A stretch of 64,000 nt of DNA, taken from assembly GCF_023205095.1 (NCBI RefSeq), contig NZ_CP046242.1:3213001-3277000 (forward strand), read 5' to 3'. Below are positions 34,670 to 44,342 of this stretch, one piece after another (within the stretch, counting starts at the first letter, position 1; each line of letters starts with the position of its first letter). Position numbers and translations under genes: made by a program. The DNA is from Bizionia sp. M204. Its GTDB lineage: Bacteria > Bacteroidota > Bacteroidia > Flavobacteriales > Flavobacteriaceae. Under the pieces are notes generated by a model, which saw nothing but the letters and a program-made list of their open reading frames with translations, did not search any database and was not told the origin of the DNA.

Positions 34670-37312
34670 ATGAAAATAAGAGAAATCAATGCCATGAGAG
34701 GGCCAAATTATTGGTCTATACGTCGTCATAAATTAATAGTTATGGTTTTGGACCTTCAAGAAATGGAGGAAAGGCCATCTAATAAAATTGATGGATTTTA
34801 TGAGCGACTAACAGCAATGTTTCCTACTATGTATGAGCATCGGTGTTCGGTTGGTGAAGCGGGCGGCTTTTTTCAACGTGTAAAGGATGGTACATGGATG
34901 GGTCATATTATAGAACATATTGCTCTTGAAATTCAAACACTTGCAGGTATGGATGTAGGTTTTGGTAGAACGCGCGGTTATGGTGAAGATGGTGTTTATA
35001 GTGTCGTTTTTGCCTATATGGAGGAATCTGTGGGACGCTATGCAGCAAAAGTTTCTGTAGATATTTGCGAAGCTTTAATTGCTGGCGAAGACTATGATAT
35101 GACAGATGATATTCAACATATGCGTGAATTGCGTGAAAGTGATAGATTAGGTCCAAGTACTGGATCCATTGTTGAAGAAGCCGAAGCACGTGGTATTCCA
35201 TGGATTCGCATGAATAAATATTCATTATGTCAATTGGGTTATGGCGCCAATCAAAAACGGATTCAGGCAACAGTAACATCTGAAACGAGTAGTATTGGTG
35301 TGGAATTGGCATGTGATAAGGAAGACACCAAATTCCTTTTAGAACAAGCCGAAGTAGAAGTGCCGCGTGGTGATATTATTCGTCGTGAACGCAGTTTGGA
35401 AGACGCTTGCAATTATGTTGGTTATCCTTTGGTTATTAAGCCTATTGATGGTAACCATGGTCGCGGAATAACAGTGGATATAAGAAATTATGATGATGCA
35501 TTAGTGGCTTTTCATCATGCAAAAGAAAGCTCCAAAAGTGGGGCGATTATCGTAGAAAAATTTATAATTGGAGAGGATTATCGATTATTAGTCATCAATA
35601 ATAAATTAGTGGCAGCCGCTAAACGAACGCCTGCACATGTAATTGGAGATGGAAAATCAACCGTTCAAGAGTTGGTAGATATCGTTAATTCAGATCCAAG
35701 ACGAGGGTATGGTCATGAAAATGTATTGACGCAAATTACTATAAACGATTTAACCAAAAACATAATTAAAGATGCTGGTTACACAGTAGATTCCGTGCTC
35801 CCTAAAGATGAAATGCTCATTTTAAAAGATACGGCTAATTTAAGTACTGGCGGCACTGCGGAAGATGTCACCGATATTGTGCATCCTGCAAATGTGAGTA
35901 TGGCTGAACGTATTTCAAAAATAATAGATTTAGATATTTGTGGTATTGATGTCATGACAACAGATATTACTCAACCACTTTCAGAAACCGGAGGTGCTGT
36001 TTTAGAAGTTAATGCAGGACCAGGATTTAGAATGCATTTGGCGCCAACCAAAGGTTTGCCACGAAATGTTGCCGGTCATGTAATTGATAAATTGTTCCCT
36101 AATCCAGGTGATACTGGACGAATTCCAATTGTTGCTATTACAGGAACAAATGGTAAAACGACCACCACACGATTAATGGCGCATATTGCAAAAATGAAAG
36201 GTTATCGCGTTGGTTATACTACTAGTGATGGTGTGTACATTCAAAACCGATTACTCATGACAGGCGATTGTACAGGGCCTGCGAGTGCCGAATTTGTATT
36301 GAAAGATCCTACAGTAAACTTTGCTGTTTTAGAATGTGCAAGAGGTGGTTTATTGCGTGCTGGACTCGGTTTTAAAAAATGTAATGTGGGTATTGTTACC
36401 AATGTGGCCGCTGATCATTTAGGCCTAAAAGGTATTCATACAATTGAGCAATTAGCGAAAGCCAAAGGCGTTATTCCAGAAACCGTTTTGCCAGATGGTT
36501 ATGCTATTTTAAATGCGGATGATGATTTGGTTTACGATATGCGTCGTTCCGTAAATTGTCATGTAGCCTTGTTTTCCATGGATGAAAATAATCCACGCAT
36601 AAAAGCTATGCAACGCTTAAATGGTATTACGGCCATATATGAAGATGGTTATGTAACTATTTGTCGTGGCGAATGGAAAATGCGCATCATGAAAGCGGAG
36701 AATATTCCATTAACCTATGGCGGAAAAGCACCATTTATGATTCAGAATGTGTTAGCTGCTATTTTGGCTGCACACGTTCAAGGAATTAGTATTGAAGATA
36801 TGAAAGCTGGTTTAGAAACCTTTATACCTTCAGCAACACAAACACCAGGTCGTCTGAATTTATTCGAATTTAAAAACTTTACTATTTTGTTAGATTATGC
36901 TCATAATCCAGCAGGTATGTTGGCTTTAAAGAAATTTACAGATACTATGGAATGTTCTGTAAAAGTGGGCATTATTGCCGGCGTAGGTGATAGGCGTGAT
37001 GAAGATACAAACCAAATTGGCAGTATTGCGGCAGAGATGTTTGATGAAATTATCATCCGTCAGGATAAACGATTACGTGGAAGAACGGAAGAAGAGCTTA
37101 TTAATTTATTAAATGAAGGTATTCAATCCAAAGATCCTAATAAGAAGACAACCATAATTCCTTCAGAAAAAGAAGCGATAACCTTTGCCGTTAATAATGC
37201 GGTTAAAGATTCCTTAATTATATTATGTAGCGATGTCATTCCAGATGCTTTGGAACTCGTTCAGAAATTTAAAGAACAAGATACCAAAGGCGAACCCTTT
37301 AATGCCGATTAA
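34670..37312 (+). CDS. cphA: Cyanophycin synthetase
   Basis: The 880-residue enzyme has the three parts of CphA1-type synthetases: an N-terminal domain (MKIREINAMRGPNYWSIRRHKLIVM), an ATP-grasp domain (about 215-480, with VIKPIDGNHGRGITVDI and VLEVNAGPGFRMHL) that adds Asp to the backbone, and a Mur ligase-like domain (from about 480, P-loop ITGTNGKTTTTRLM, then DYAHNPAGM) that adds Arg to the side chain. All lengths are normal, so the enzyme should be complete. Product is a nitrogen/carbon storage polymer in the cytoplasm. The aldehyde dehydrogenase gene follows after 7 bases. Confidence 0.95.
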   Translation: MKIREINAMRGPNYWSIRRHKLIVMVLDLQEMEERPSNKIDGFYERLTAMFPTMYEHRCSVGEAGGFFQRVKDGTWMGHIIEHIALEIQTLAGMDVGFGRTRGYGEDGVYSVVFAYMEESVGRYAAKVSVDICEALIAGEDYDMTDDIQHMRELRESDRLGPSTGSIVEEAEARGIPWIRMNKYSLCQLGYGANQKRIQATVTSETSSIGVELACDKEDTKFLLEQAEVEVPRGDIIRRERSLEDACNYVGYPLVIKPIDGNHGRGITVDIRNYDDALVAFHHAKESSKSGAIIVEKFIIGEDYRLLVINNKLVAAAKRTPAHVIGDGKSTVQELVDIVNSDPRRGYGHENVLTQITINDLTKNIIKDAGYTVDSVLPKDEMLILKDTANLSTGGTAEDVTDIVHPANVSMAERISKIIDLDICGIDVMTTDITQPLSETGGAVLEVNAGPGFRMHLAPTKGLPRNVAGHVIDKLFPNPGDTGRIPIVAITGTNGKTTTTRLMAHIAKMKGYRVGYTTSDGVYIQNRLLMTGDCTGPASAEFVLKDPTVNFAVLECARGGLLRAGLGFKKCNVGIVTNVAADHLGLKGIHTIEQLAKAKGVIPETVLPDGYAILNADDDLVYDMRRSVNCHVALFSMDENNPRIKAMQRLNGITAIYEDGYVTICRGEWKMRIMKAENIPLTYGGKAPFMIQNVLAAILAAHVQGISIEDMKAGLETFIPSATQTPGRLNLFEFKNFTILLDYAHNPAGMLALKKFTDTMECSVKVGIIAGVGDRRDEDTNQIGSIAAEMFDEIIIRQDKRLRGRTEEELINLLNEGIQSKDPNKKTTIIPSEKEAITFAVNNAVKDSLIILCSDVIPDALELVQKFKEQDTKGEPFNAD

Positions 37313-37319
37313 TAATTAT

Positions 37320-38726
37320 ATGAGTCAAGAAAATCCTTTTTTAGAATTATTTCAAAAGCAAAAAGTACATCAATTTAAAATTGGCAATACATCTCATAAA
37401 GAACGTATTGCCAAATTGAAGCGTTTACAAAATGCGTTAGAAAAAACGTATAAACAAGACATTCGCGAAGCACTGTATCAAGATTTTAAAAAGCCGCATT
37501 TGGAAACCGATTTAACCGAAATTTATCCTGTTGTAGATGAAATAAAATTTGCCATTTCCAATTTGAAATCTTGGTTAAAACATGAAAAAGTAGCCACACC
37601 TGTATCATTGTTGGGAAGTAGCTCCTATATTGTTAATGAGCCAAAAGGTGTGTGTTTAATTATTTCCCCTTGGAATTACCCTATTAATTTAACGTTTGCC
37701 CCTTTGGTTTCGGCCATTGCTGGAGGCAATACAGTTATTTTAAAACCATCTGAAATGACGCCAAATACGTCAAAATTAATGTCGAAAATAGTGTCCGATG
37801 TATTTGAAGAAAATGAAATTGCCTTGGTTGAAGGTGAAGTAGAAACAGCTTCTGCTTTATTAGAACTGCCTTTTAATCATATATTCTTCACCGGTTCGCC
37901 AGCGGTGGGAAAAATTGTAATGAAAGCGGCGTCTAAAAACTTAACGTCTGTAACTTTAGAATTAGGTGGGAAATCGCCAGCTATCATTGATGATTCTTCT
38001 AATTTAGAAAAAGCCGTTCAAAAAATCGTTTACGGTAAATGTACCAATGCAGGGCAAACTTGTATTGCACCAGATTATGTGTTAATCCAAGAGTCACTTA
38101 AACCAGATTTTATAAAATTATTCAAAAAAGAAATTCAAGCTTTTTATTCCGAGAATCCTGAAAGTTCAGATTCTTACAGCCGGATTGTAAACAGTAAACA
38201 TTTTGAACGTTTAACCAACAGCTTGGAAGATGCGAAACAAAAAGGAAGTGTTATTGAATCGGGCGGCAGAACAAATGCATCAGACTGTTATATTGAGCCA
38301 ACATTAGTAAGTGGACTTCCAGAAGATGCCACGTTGATGCAGGAAGAAATTTTCGGACCTATTTTACCACTAAAAACCTATAAAACCATCGAGGAAGCGG
38401 TTGATTATGTAAATTCAAACGAAAAACCTTTGGCGCTTTATATATTTAGTAAAAAAAATAAAGTAGTTGATTATGTTATTCAAAACACACGAGCCGGAAG
38501 CACCTGTGTCAATCATAATTTGTTGCAGTTTTTAAATCATAATTTACCCTTTGGAGGTTCCAATAATAGTGGGATTGGAAAAAGCCATGGTATTTTCGGG
38601 TTTCGCGAATTTACCAATCAACGATCCGTTTTAAAACAACATACTATTGGTGCTGTGGATTTGCTGATGCCACCTTATACTAACTGGAAACAAAAGTTGG
38701 TGGATTTAACCATTAAGTGGTTTTAA
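37320..38726 (+). CDS. Aldehyde dehydrogenase (class 3 type)
   Basis: Start set at ATG 37320 (MSQENPFLELFQKQK), 7 bases after cphA; the frame is open further upstream but overlaps cphA. The 468-residue NAD(P)-dependent enzyme has the catalytic Glu in TLELGGKSP and Cys in NAGQTCIAPDYVL, and the short N-terminus and hydrophobic C-terminus (LVDLTIKWF) of class 3 enzymes that oxidise fatty or aromatic aldehydes. Why it is coupled to cphA is unclear; an arginine or polyamine breakdown role is possible but not shown. Confidence 0.88.
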   Translation: MSQENPFLELFQKQKVHQFKIGNTSHKERIAKLKRLQNALEKTYKQDIREALYQDFKKPHLETDLTEIYPVVDEIKFAISNLKSWLKHEKVATPVSLLGSSSYIVNEPKGVCLIISPWNYPINLTFAPLVSAIAGGNTVILKPSEMTPNTSKLMSKIVSDVFEENEIALVEGEVETASALLELPFNHIFFTGSPAVGKIVMKAASKNLTSVTLELGGKSPAIIDDSSNLEKAVQKIVYGKCTNAGQTCIAPDYVLIQESLKPDFIKLFKKEIQAFYSENPESSDSYSRIVNSKHFERLTNSLEDAKQKGSVIESGGRTNASDCYIEPTLVSGLPEDATLMQEEIFGPILPLKTYKTIEEAVDYVNSNEKPLALYIFSKKNKVVDYVIQNTRAGSTCVNHNLLQFLNHNLPFGGSNNSGIGKSHGIFGFREFTNQRSVLKQHTIGAVDLLMPPYTNWKQKLVDLTIKWF

Positions 38727-38727
38727 T

Positions 38728-38760
38728 TGTCATTGCGAGGACGAAGGACGTGGCAATCTT
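38728..38760. repeat. Dispersed repeat, GTCATTGCGAGGACGAAGG type
   Basis: The segment GTCATTGCGAGGACGAAGG followed by GTGGCAATCTT matches a short intergenic repeat common in Bacteroidota. It stands just after the aldehyde dehydrogenase stop in a convergent gap. Confidence 0.5.
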
Positions 38761-38845
38761 AAGTGGCAATGAAAAATTAGTGGAATATTAATTTTTCACA
38801 TCATTTTACGTGTTTTGAACGAAAAGCTCTAAATACTCTAGATTA

Positions 38846-39835
38846 CTATTCTTTCAAAAAATAATCCGACTGAATCTGCTCATTCACACCATCTTGAAAT
38901 TTGGTCATACTAAACCATTGGTGAATGGAATAACTGCCTGTTTCGCCTTGCTTGTTAACAGCAATATAGCCGACTTGAAAATTCTTATAATCGCTATTGG
39001 GTTTTTTTACAATCCGTTTAATGGCTTCTTCACAGGCTTCTTGTGGTGATTTGCCTTGGCGCATCAATTCAACCACCAAAAAGCTGCCAACAGTTTTTAC
39101 CACTTCTTCACCTAAACCTGTAGCCACACAACCACCAATCTCATTATCGATAAACAAACCAGAGCCAATAATTGGGCTATCACCAACGCGTCCAGCCATT
39201 TTATAAGCCAAACCACTGGTGGTACAAGCGCCAGAAATATCGCCATTTTTATCAATAGCTAGCATACCAATCGTATCGTGGTTTTCTATATTGATAATGG
39301 GTTTGTATTTGGATTCTTTTTTCCATTCCTCCCAAGCTTTTTTAGCAGAATCAGTTAATAGATTTTCTTTTTTAAAACCCAATTCATAAGCAAATTGTTC
39401 GGCACCTTTTCCAGCTAACATAACATGAGGCGTGTCCTCCATAACTTTTCTAGCAATGGAAACCGCGTGGGTAATGTTTTGAAGGTAAACTACAGAGCCA
39501 CAATCTCCATCTTTATTCATAATGCAGGCGTCAAGAGTTACATTTCCTTCACGATCTGGTAAACCACCTTTACCAACGGATTGATTTTTAACATCAGCTT
39601 CTTCCACCATGCAGCCTTGTTCTACTGCATCTAAAGCAGTTCCACCATTTTGTAAAATTTCCATGGCTTTGGCAGTTGCATTTTCAACATGCCATGTGGC
39701 AATAACTAAAGGTAAAGTGGTTGAATTTTTTGAAATGTTTTTAAAAGAAGTTTCGGCATAGCTCACTAAAGAGTTTCCAACTGCGAGTCCTACACCTGTA
39801 AGTGATGCGTTTTTTATAAAGTTTCTACGTTTCAT
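38846..39835 (-). CDS. N4-(beta-N-acetylglucosaminyl)-L-asparaginase (glycosylasparaginase)
   Basis: The 329-residue Ntn hydrolase begins with a Tat-like leader (MKRRNFIKNASLTGVGLAVG...SYA), so it is exported. Self-cleavage is expected before Thr188 in ENHDTIGM; the substrate-binding RVGDSPIIGSGLF and ATGLGEE follow. It splits GlcNAc-Asn, the last bond left after N-glycan trimming. It is the third gene of the minus-strand operon GH92-permease-glycosylasparaginase, which fits N-glycoprotein breakdown. Confidence 0.92.
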   Translation of the reverse strand: MKRRNFIKNASLTGVGLAVGNSLVSYAETSFKNISKNSTTLPLVIATWHVENATAKAMEILQNGGTALDAVEQGCMVEEADVKNQSVGKGGLPDREGNVTLDACIMNKDGDCGSVVYLQNITHAVSIARKVMEDTPHVMLAGKGAEQFAYELGFKKENLLTDSAKKAWEEWKKESKYKPIINIENHDTIGMLAIDKNGDISGACTTSGLAYKMAGRVGDSPIIGSGLFIDNEIGGCVATGLGEEVVKTVGSFLVVELMRQGKSPQEACEEAIKRIVKKPNSDYKNFQVGYIAVNKQGETGSYSIHQWFSMTKFQDGVNEQIQSDYFLKE

Positions 39836-39892
39836 ACGAGTTGTTTTTTATAATAATTGTTTCTCTTCACTACAAAAGAAAAACAGTGTTGG

Positions 39893-41218
39893 TTAATTAA
39901 TGTCTTGCAATCTGTTTCTAGAATTTTTAAAGCCATACCATAAAATATAGGCATAACAAATCACAATAAATAGCAAGGCTGATTTGAAGCCCACATTATC
40001 TGTAAGTAAACCGAAAAATGGCGGAATAATAGCACCTCCAACAATAGCCATACAGAGTAAGCCCGATGCTTTAGGTTTCAATTCGCCAATACCATTGATT
40101 GCCAAAGCGAAAATTGTTGGGAACATTATGGAGTTGAATAAACCAACTGCCAAAATACTCCACATACTTACTAATCCAGTCGTGCTGATTGAAGTTACTA
40201 TTAATAAAATAGCAATGGTTGCAAATATGCCAAGGACGTTTCCTGGCTTCATAATTTTGGTTAAGTAAGCACCTGCAAAACGACCAATCATAGCACCAGA
40301 CCAATAAAAAGCAACAAATACTCCAACAATGGCTTTGCTGTCTTTTTCAGTAATTCCAGCATTCAGAATACCTTCAGCTATGGATTTCATAAAGCTATTT
40401 TCTTTAATAACTTCTACCATATTCATATCCATAAAGTAGTTAACTAAATAACTGCCTATGGCAACTTCTGCACCAACATAAAAGAAGATGCCTAAAACAC
40501 CCAACATTAAATTTTTGTTTTTTAAAGCCGCTGAATAGGTTCCAGTATCATCCTCTCTAATCATTTTTGGAAGTTTCGCAAACAGAAAAATAACGGCAAT
40601 AAGAACGATAAAAAGTGCCAATCCTAAAAATGGTTTTTGCACTGCGGAGGCTTCCGAAACTAAATAAGTTTCTTTGGCTGCGCCCGTTAAGGATTCAATT
40701 TCAACTTCTGTTTTAATAGTATCGCTTAAAATAAACCAGGCGCCAACAATAGGTGCAATGGCAGTTCCAAGAGAATTAAATGCTTGCGATAAATTTAATC
40801 TACTTGATGCACCATCTTCTGAACCCAAAACAGCCACAAAAGGATTTGCTGCTACTTGTAAAACCGTAATGCCTGCAGCAAGAATAAAATAGGCCAGCAT
40901 GAATATACCAAATATACGATATGATGCGGCAGGATAAAATAATAAGCAAGCTAAAGCCATGGTTAGTAATCCTAGAATAATGCCCTTTTTATAGCCTATT
41001 TTAGAAAGAATATAACTGGCTGGAATGGATAATATAAAATAGGCGCCAAAGAATGCAAATTGCACCAATCCTGCTTGGAAGTACGTTAATGTAAATAATT
41101 CTCGTAATCGTGGAATCAAAGAATCTACCAATACGGTAATAAACCCCCATAGGAAAAATAGTATGGTTAACAATATAAATGCGGAACGATAGGATTTTTG
41201 ATGGTTCATAGGTTTCAT
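39893..41218 (-). CDS. FHS-family sugar permease (MFS)
   Basis: The 441-residue protein has 12 membrane spans and features of the fucose-hexose symporter branch: ILLTILFFLWGFITVLVDSLIPRL at the start and AGITVLQVAANPFVAVLG in span 4. It brings monosaccharides across the inner membrane with protons. Given the neighbouring GH92, GH20, PNGase and beta-mannosidase genes, mannose or GlcNAc is the likely substrate. It begins 72 bases after the GH92 stop; that gap holds palindromic repeats. Confidence 0.9.
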   Translation of the reverse strand: MKPMNHQKSYRSAFILLTILFFLWGFITVLVDSLIPRLRELFTLTYFQAGLVQFAFFGAYFILSIPASYILSKIGYKKGIILGLLTMALACLLFYPAASYRIFGIFMLAYFILAAGITVLQVAANPFVAVLGSEDGASSRLNLSQAFNSLGTAIAPIVGAWFILSDTIKTEVEIESLTGAAKETYLVSEASAVQKPFLGLALFIVLIAVIFLFAKLPKMIREDDTGTYSAALKNKNLMLGVLGIFFYVGAEVAIGSYLVNYFMDMNMVEVIKENSFMKSIAEGILNAGITEKDSKAIVGVFVAFYWSGAMIGRFAGAYLTKIMKPGNVLGIFATIAILLIVTSISTTGLVSMWSILAVGLFNSIMFPTIFALAINGIGELKPKASGLLCMAIVGGAIIPPFFGLLTDNVGFKSALLFIVICYAYILWYGFKNSRNRLQDIN

Positions 41219-41224
41219 ATTTCT

Positions 41225-41287
41225 GCAAAAGCAGGAATCTATATTTTAGTTAAATACATTTATTAGATTCCTGCTTCCGCAGGAATT
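41225..41287. repeat. Palindromic GCAGGAAT repeats between permease and GH92 genes
   Basis: Perfect 11-base arms GCAGGAATCTA (41231-41241) and TAGATTCCTGC (41264-41274), plus a second overlapping hairpin ATTCCTGC/GCAGGAAT (41267-41274 and 41279-41286). The same core occurs at 33.4 and 33.7 kb. Inside an operon it could lower expression of the permease or stabilise the GH92 mRNA end. Confidence 0.6.
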
Positions 41288-41289
41288 TG

Positions 41290-44238
41290 TTATTTAATAC
41301 GAATCTCGTCAACAAACAACCAACTCCTACCATCATCAGCATAACCTAAATGCCACTTTGGAAGTTCGCCTAATTTTTTGGCGATGATTTTTATAAATCT
41401 GTAGTTTTTACCAGATTGTTTAAATGTTACACTTTGCATATCCACCTCATCTGTCGGTGTTATTTCTCCAAAGGTATACGTACCAATTTCTTCATAATTT
41501 TGTCCATCTTTTGATGCTAAACAAATCACTTCCGTTGGATAAAAGATCCAAGAACGTTGGTCTTTTAGAAAATTGGTAGTCACAGAATTTACAGGTTTTT
41601 CACGTCCCAAATCAACAATAGCAATTACATCTTTATCTTGGTAGCCTTGCCAAGTTCCCGTTCTGAAATCTCTAGCACCTACTATACCATCAATAAGCGC
41701 GTTGGGTCCACCACCATTATATTGGTTGGCATATTCAGACTCTAATGTTAATGAAATGTTTGGATCAATTTCATAAAATTGCGTCGTTATTTCAGCACTC
41801 TTAAGATTGTTTTTTGCAGAATAAACCGTTAGTACGGCAGGTTCTGAAATCGTGAAAGGTGTTTCATAGGTTTTAAATTTCCCGCCATTCAATTGATAGA
41901 AAATGGCTGCTTCCGAATCTGCATTTTCTAAAACCACCTCCGTTTGTTCTTTAAAAGCAACGTCTCCTTTAGCAATAAATGGTGAAGCAACAATAAGATG
42001 TTCGTCAATGCTTGTTTTTGGTTCCTGACCTTCTTCTGTTCCCCAAGACGTTGGCTTACTCGTCATATTAAAAACCAAGGTGCCACCTTTTATAATGTCT
42101 TCATGTGAAATGAATGAATGGTTGAGCGCCACATCATTTAAGGTAACACTTTCAATATACATATTGGTGTCGCTTAAATTTTCAGCAAGAATGGTGAAGT
42201 TTTTATCACTTTCTAAATTGATGGTGGCTCTCTCAAAGAGAGGTGTTCCTATAATATAATTGTTGCTTCCTGGAGTTACGGGATAAAATCCCATGGACGA
42301 GAAAATATACCAAGCACTCATTTGGCCGCAGTCTTCATTCCCTGAAATACCATCTGGTGTGTTGGTGTATAATTCGGTTAGAATCTGATGGATTTTCTCT
42401 TGTGTTTTATGTGGTTTATTTACGAAGTTGTATAAATAAGCCATATGATGACTCGGTTCGTTACCATGTGCATATTGGCCAATTAATCCGGTAATATCCA
42501 CTTGATGGCGGCCGGACGTTTCGGATTCTGCTACAAACAATTCATCTAAACGTGCTTCTAATTGGTCTTTACCGCCAAGCAATTTCATAAATCCTGATAC
42601 ATCTTGTGGAACGTAAAAACTGTATTGCCATGAATTAGCTTCGGTGTAATTAAAATTCACTTCATACGGATCAAAAGGCGCAAACCAGGTGTTTCTAAAA
42701 CGACCACGCATAAATTGCGATTCAGGGTCGAATACATTTTTATAATATTGTGCACGTTTTAAATAGGTTTTATAATCGTCATCTTTTCCTAGCGATTTTG
42801 CCATTTGCGCAATGGTCCAATCATCATAAGCATATTCTAATGTTTTTGAAACGGATTCGCTTTCTTCTTCTACAGGAATAAACCCGAACTCCTTATAACT
42901 TTTTAAACCTAATTTATCACGTGTGGCAGAATGTTTCATGGCAATAAAAGCCTTTTCAATATCGTAATTTTTAATCCCTTTTAAATAGGCGTCAGCAATT
43001 ACTGGAACCGCGTGATAACCAATCATACAACCTGTATAATTTCCGCTTAAATCCCAAATCGGCATGATGCCACCTTCATCATATTTTGCTAGGAAGGTGT
43101 TTATAAAATCGTTGGTTCTGTCCTGTTCAATAATGGTGTAAAGTGGATGTGTGGCGCGATAGGTATCCCAAAGTGAAAATACGGTGTAATAATCAAAATC
43201 CGTTGTTTGATGGATTTTTAAATCCATTCCACGATAGCGTCCATCCACATCCTGATATAAGTTTGGAGCTATCATGGTATGATATAGGGCTGTATAAAAA
43301 TTGGTTTTATAATCTACATTTTCACTTTCTATTACAATTTTATTCAGCTGTGCTTCCCAGGTTTTTTGAGCTTCGGTTTTGACTTGATCGAATGTTTTTT
43401 CGCCAATTTCTTCTTGTAGATTTTGTTTGGCTCCAACTTCATCAACTGCCGAAATACCAATTTTTACCTCGAGGACTTGGCCGTCATTAGGGTCAAATTC
43501 AAAAGCGGCTTTTACGTGTTTACCTTCGGCTGTATCATTTAAAAAAACCATGTTTTTAAACGGCCTCGAAAACTGAACATTGTAAAATAACATCTGATTG
43601 GTTGCCCATGCTTTGGAATGTCTTATACCACCAACTTCTGTGTTGGAATAAACGGTAGCATTGGAGTTTAGAACTTCATCCCGATGCTCTAAATCTAAAA
43701 TAACGATCTGTTTGCTATTTTTAGGAAATGTGTATTTATGAATACCACTACGTTTGGAAACGGTAAGCTCTACATCAATATTCGTAGAATCTAAATGCAC
43801 CTTATAAAACCCAGGTTCTGCTATTTCATTATCATGAGAAAAATGTGCGCGATAGCCTTTTTTGCCATCGGCTCCATTATTAAATTCGACCTTGTTCGTT
43901 GGCATTAATAAAATATCGCCATAGTCTGAAACACCAGTTCCACTTAAATGGGTATGAGAAAATCCGTAAATGTATTCATCTGAATAATGATAACCTGAAC
44001 AGCCATCCCACCCGTCCAGTCTGGTATCTGGCGATAATTGCATCATTCCAAATGGCATGGTGGCTCCAGGATAGGTATGGCCATGACCACCCGTTCCAAT
44101 AAATGGATTAACGAAACTGGTTAAAGGTTTGTTGCCTTTAGGACTAATTAATTTTTTTTCTTCATTCTTACATGAAGTCACTAATAGTATGAGTAAAAAA
44201 ACTGAAAAAAAGTTACGAGTTAATTGGAAGTGTTTCAT
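41290..44238 (-). CDS. GH92 alpha-mannosidase lipoprotein
   Basis: The 982-residue protein has a lipoprotein signal (FSVFLLILLVTSCKNEEKK) and the GH92 fold starting with NPFIGTGGHGHTYPGATMPFG and the GYHYSDEYIYGFSHTHLSGTG stretch; GNEDCGQMSAWYIFSSMGFYPV is the family's catalytic-base region. After about residue 750 a chitobiase-type C-terminal module (IFYQLNGGKFKTYETPF) and a discoidin-like module follow. GH92 enzymes are calcium-dependent exo-alpha-mannosidases acting on high-mannose N-glycans. It is the first gene of the minus-strand operon, divergent from the GH20 gene. Confidence 0.93.
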   Translation of the reverse strand: MKHFQLTRNFFSVFLLILLVTSCKNEEKKLISPKGNKPLTSFVNPFIGTGGHGHTYPGATMPFGMMQLSPDTRLDGWDGCSGYHYSDEYIYGFSHTHLSGTGVSDYGDILLMPTNKVEFNNGADGKKGYRAHFSHDNEIAEPGFYKVHLDSTNIDVELTVSKRSGIHKYTFPKNSKQIVILDLEHRDEVLNSNATVYSNTEVGGIRHSKAWATNQMLFYNVQFSRPFKNMVFLNDTAEGKHVKAAFEFDPNDGQVLEVKIGISAVDEVGAKQNLQEEIGEKTFDQVKTEAQKTWEAQLNKIVIESENVDYKTNFYTALYHTMIAPNLYQDVDGRYRGMDLKIHQTTDFDYYTVFSLWDTYRATHPLYTIIEQDRTNDFINTFLAKYDEGGIMPIWDLSGNYTGCMIGYHAVPVIADAYLKGIKNYDIEKAFIAMKHSATRDKLGLKSYKEFGFIPVEEESESVSKTLEYAYDDWTIAQMAKSLGKDDDYKTYLKRAQYYKNVFDPESQFMRGRFRNTWFAPFDPYEVNFNYTEANSWQYSFYVPQDVSGFMKLLGGKDQLEARLDELFVAESETSGRHQVDITGLIGQYAHGNEPSHHMAYLYNFVNKPHKTQEKIHQILTELYTNTPDGISGNEDCGQMSAWYIFSSMGFYPVTPGSNNYIIGTPLFERATINLESDKNFTILAENLSDTNMYIESVTLNDVALNHSFISHEDIIKGGTLVFNMTSKPTSWGTEEGQEPKTSIDEHLIVASPFIAKGDVAFKEQTEVVLENADSEAAIFYQLNGGKFKTYETPFTISEPAVLTVYSAKNNLKSAEITTQFYEIDPNISLTLESEYANQYNGGGPNALIDGIVGARDFRTGTWQGYQDKDVIAIVDLGREKPVNSVTTNFLKDQRSWIFYPTEVICLASKDGQNYEEIGTYTFGEITPTDEVDMQSVTFKQSGKNYRFIKIIAKKLGELPKWHLGYADDGRSWLFVDEIRIK

Positions 44239-44342
44239 TTGCGGTTGAAATCAATTTAGGTAATAACTTATTTCAAGATTATTATCTAAATACAGTAAAT
44301 AAGTAATAAATTAGTGAATTATTAAACCTCTAATATACTAAA

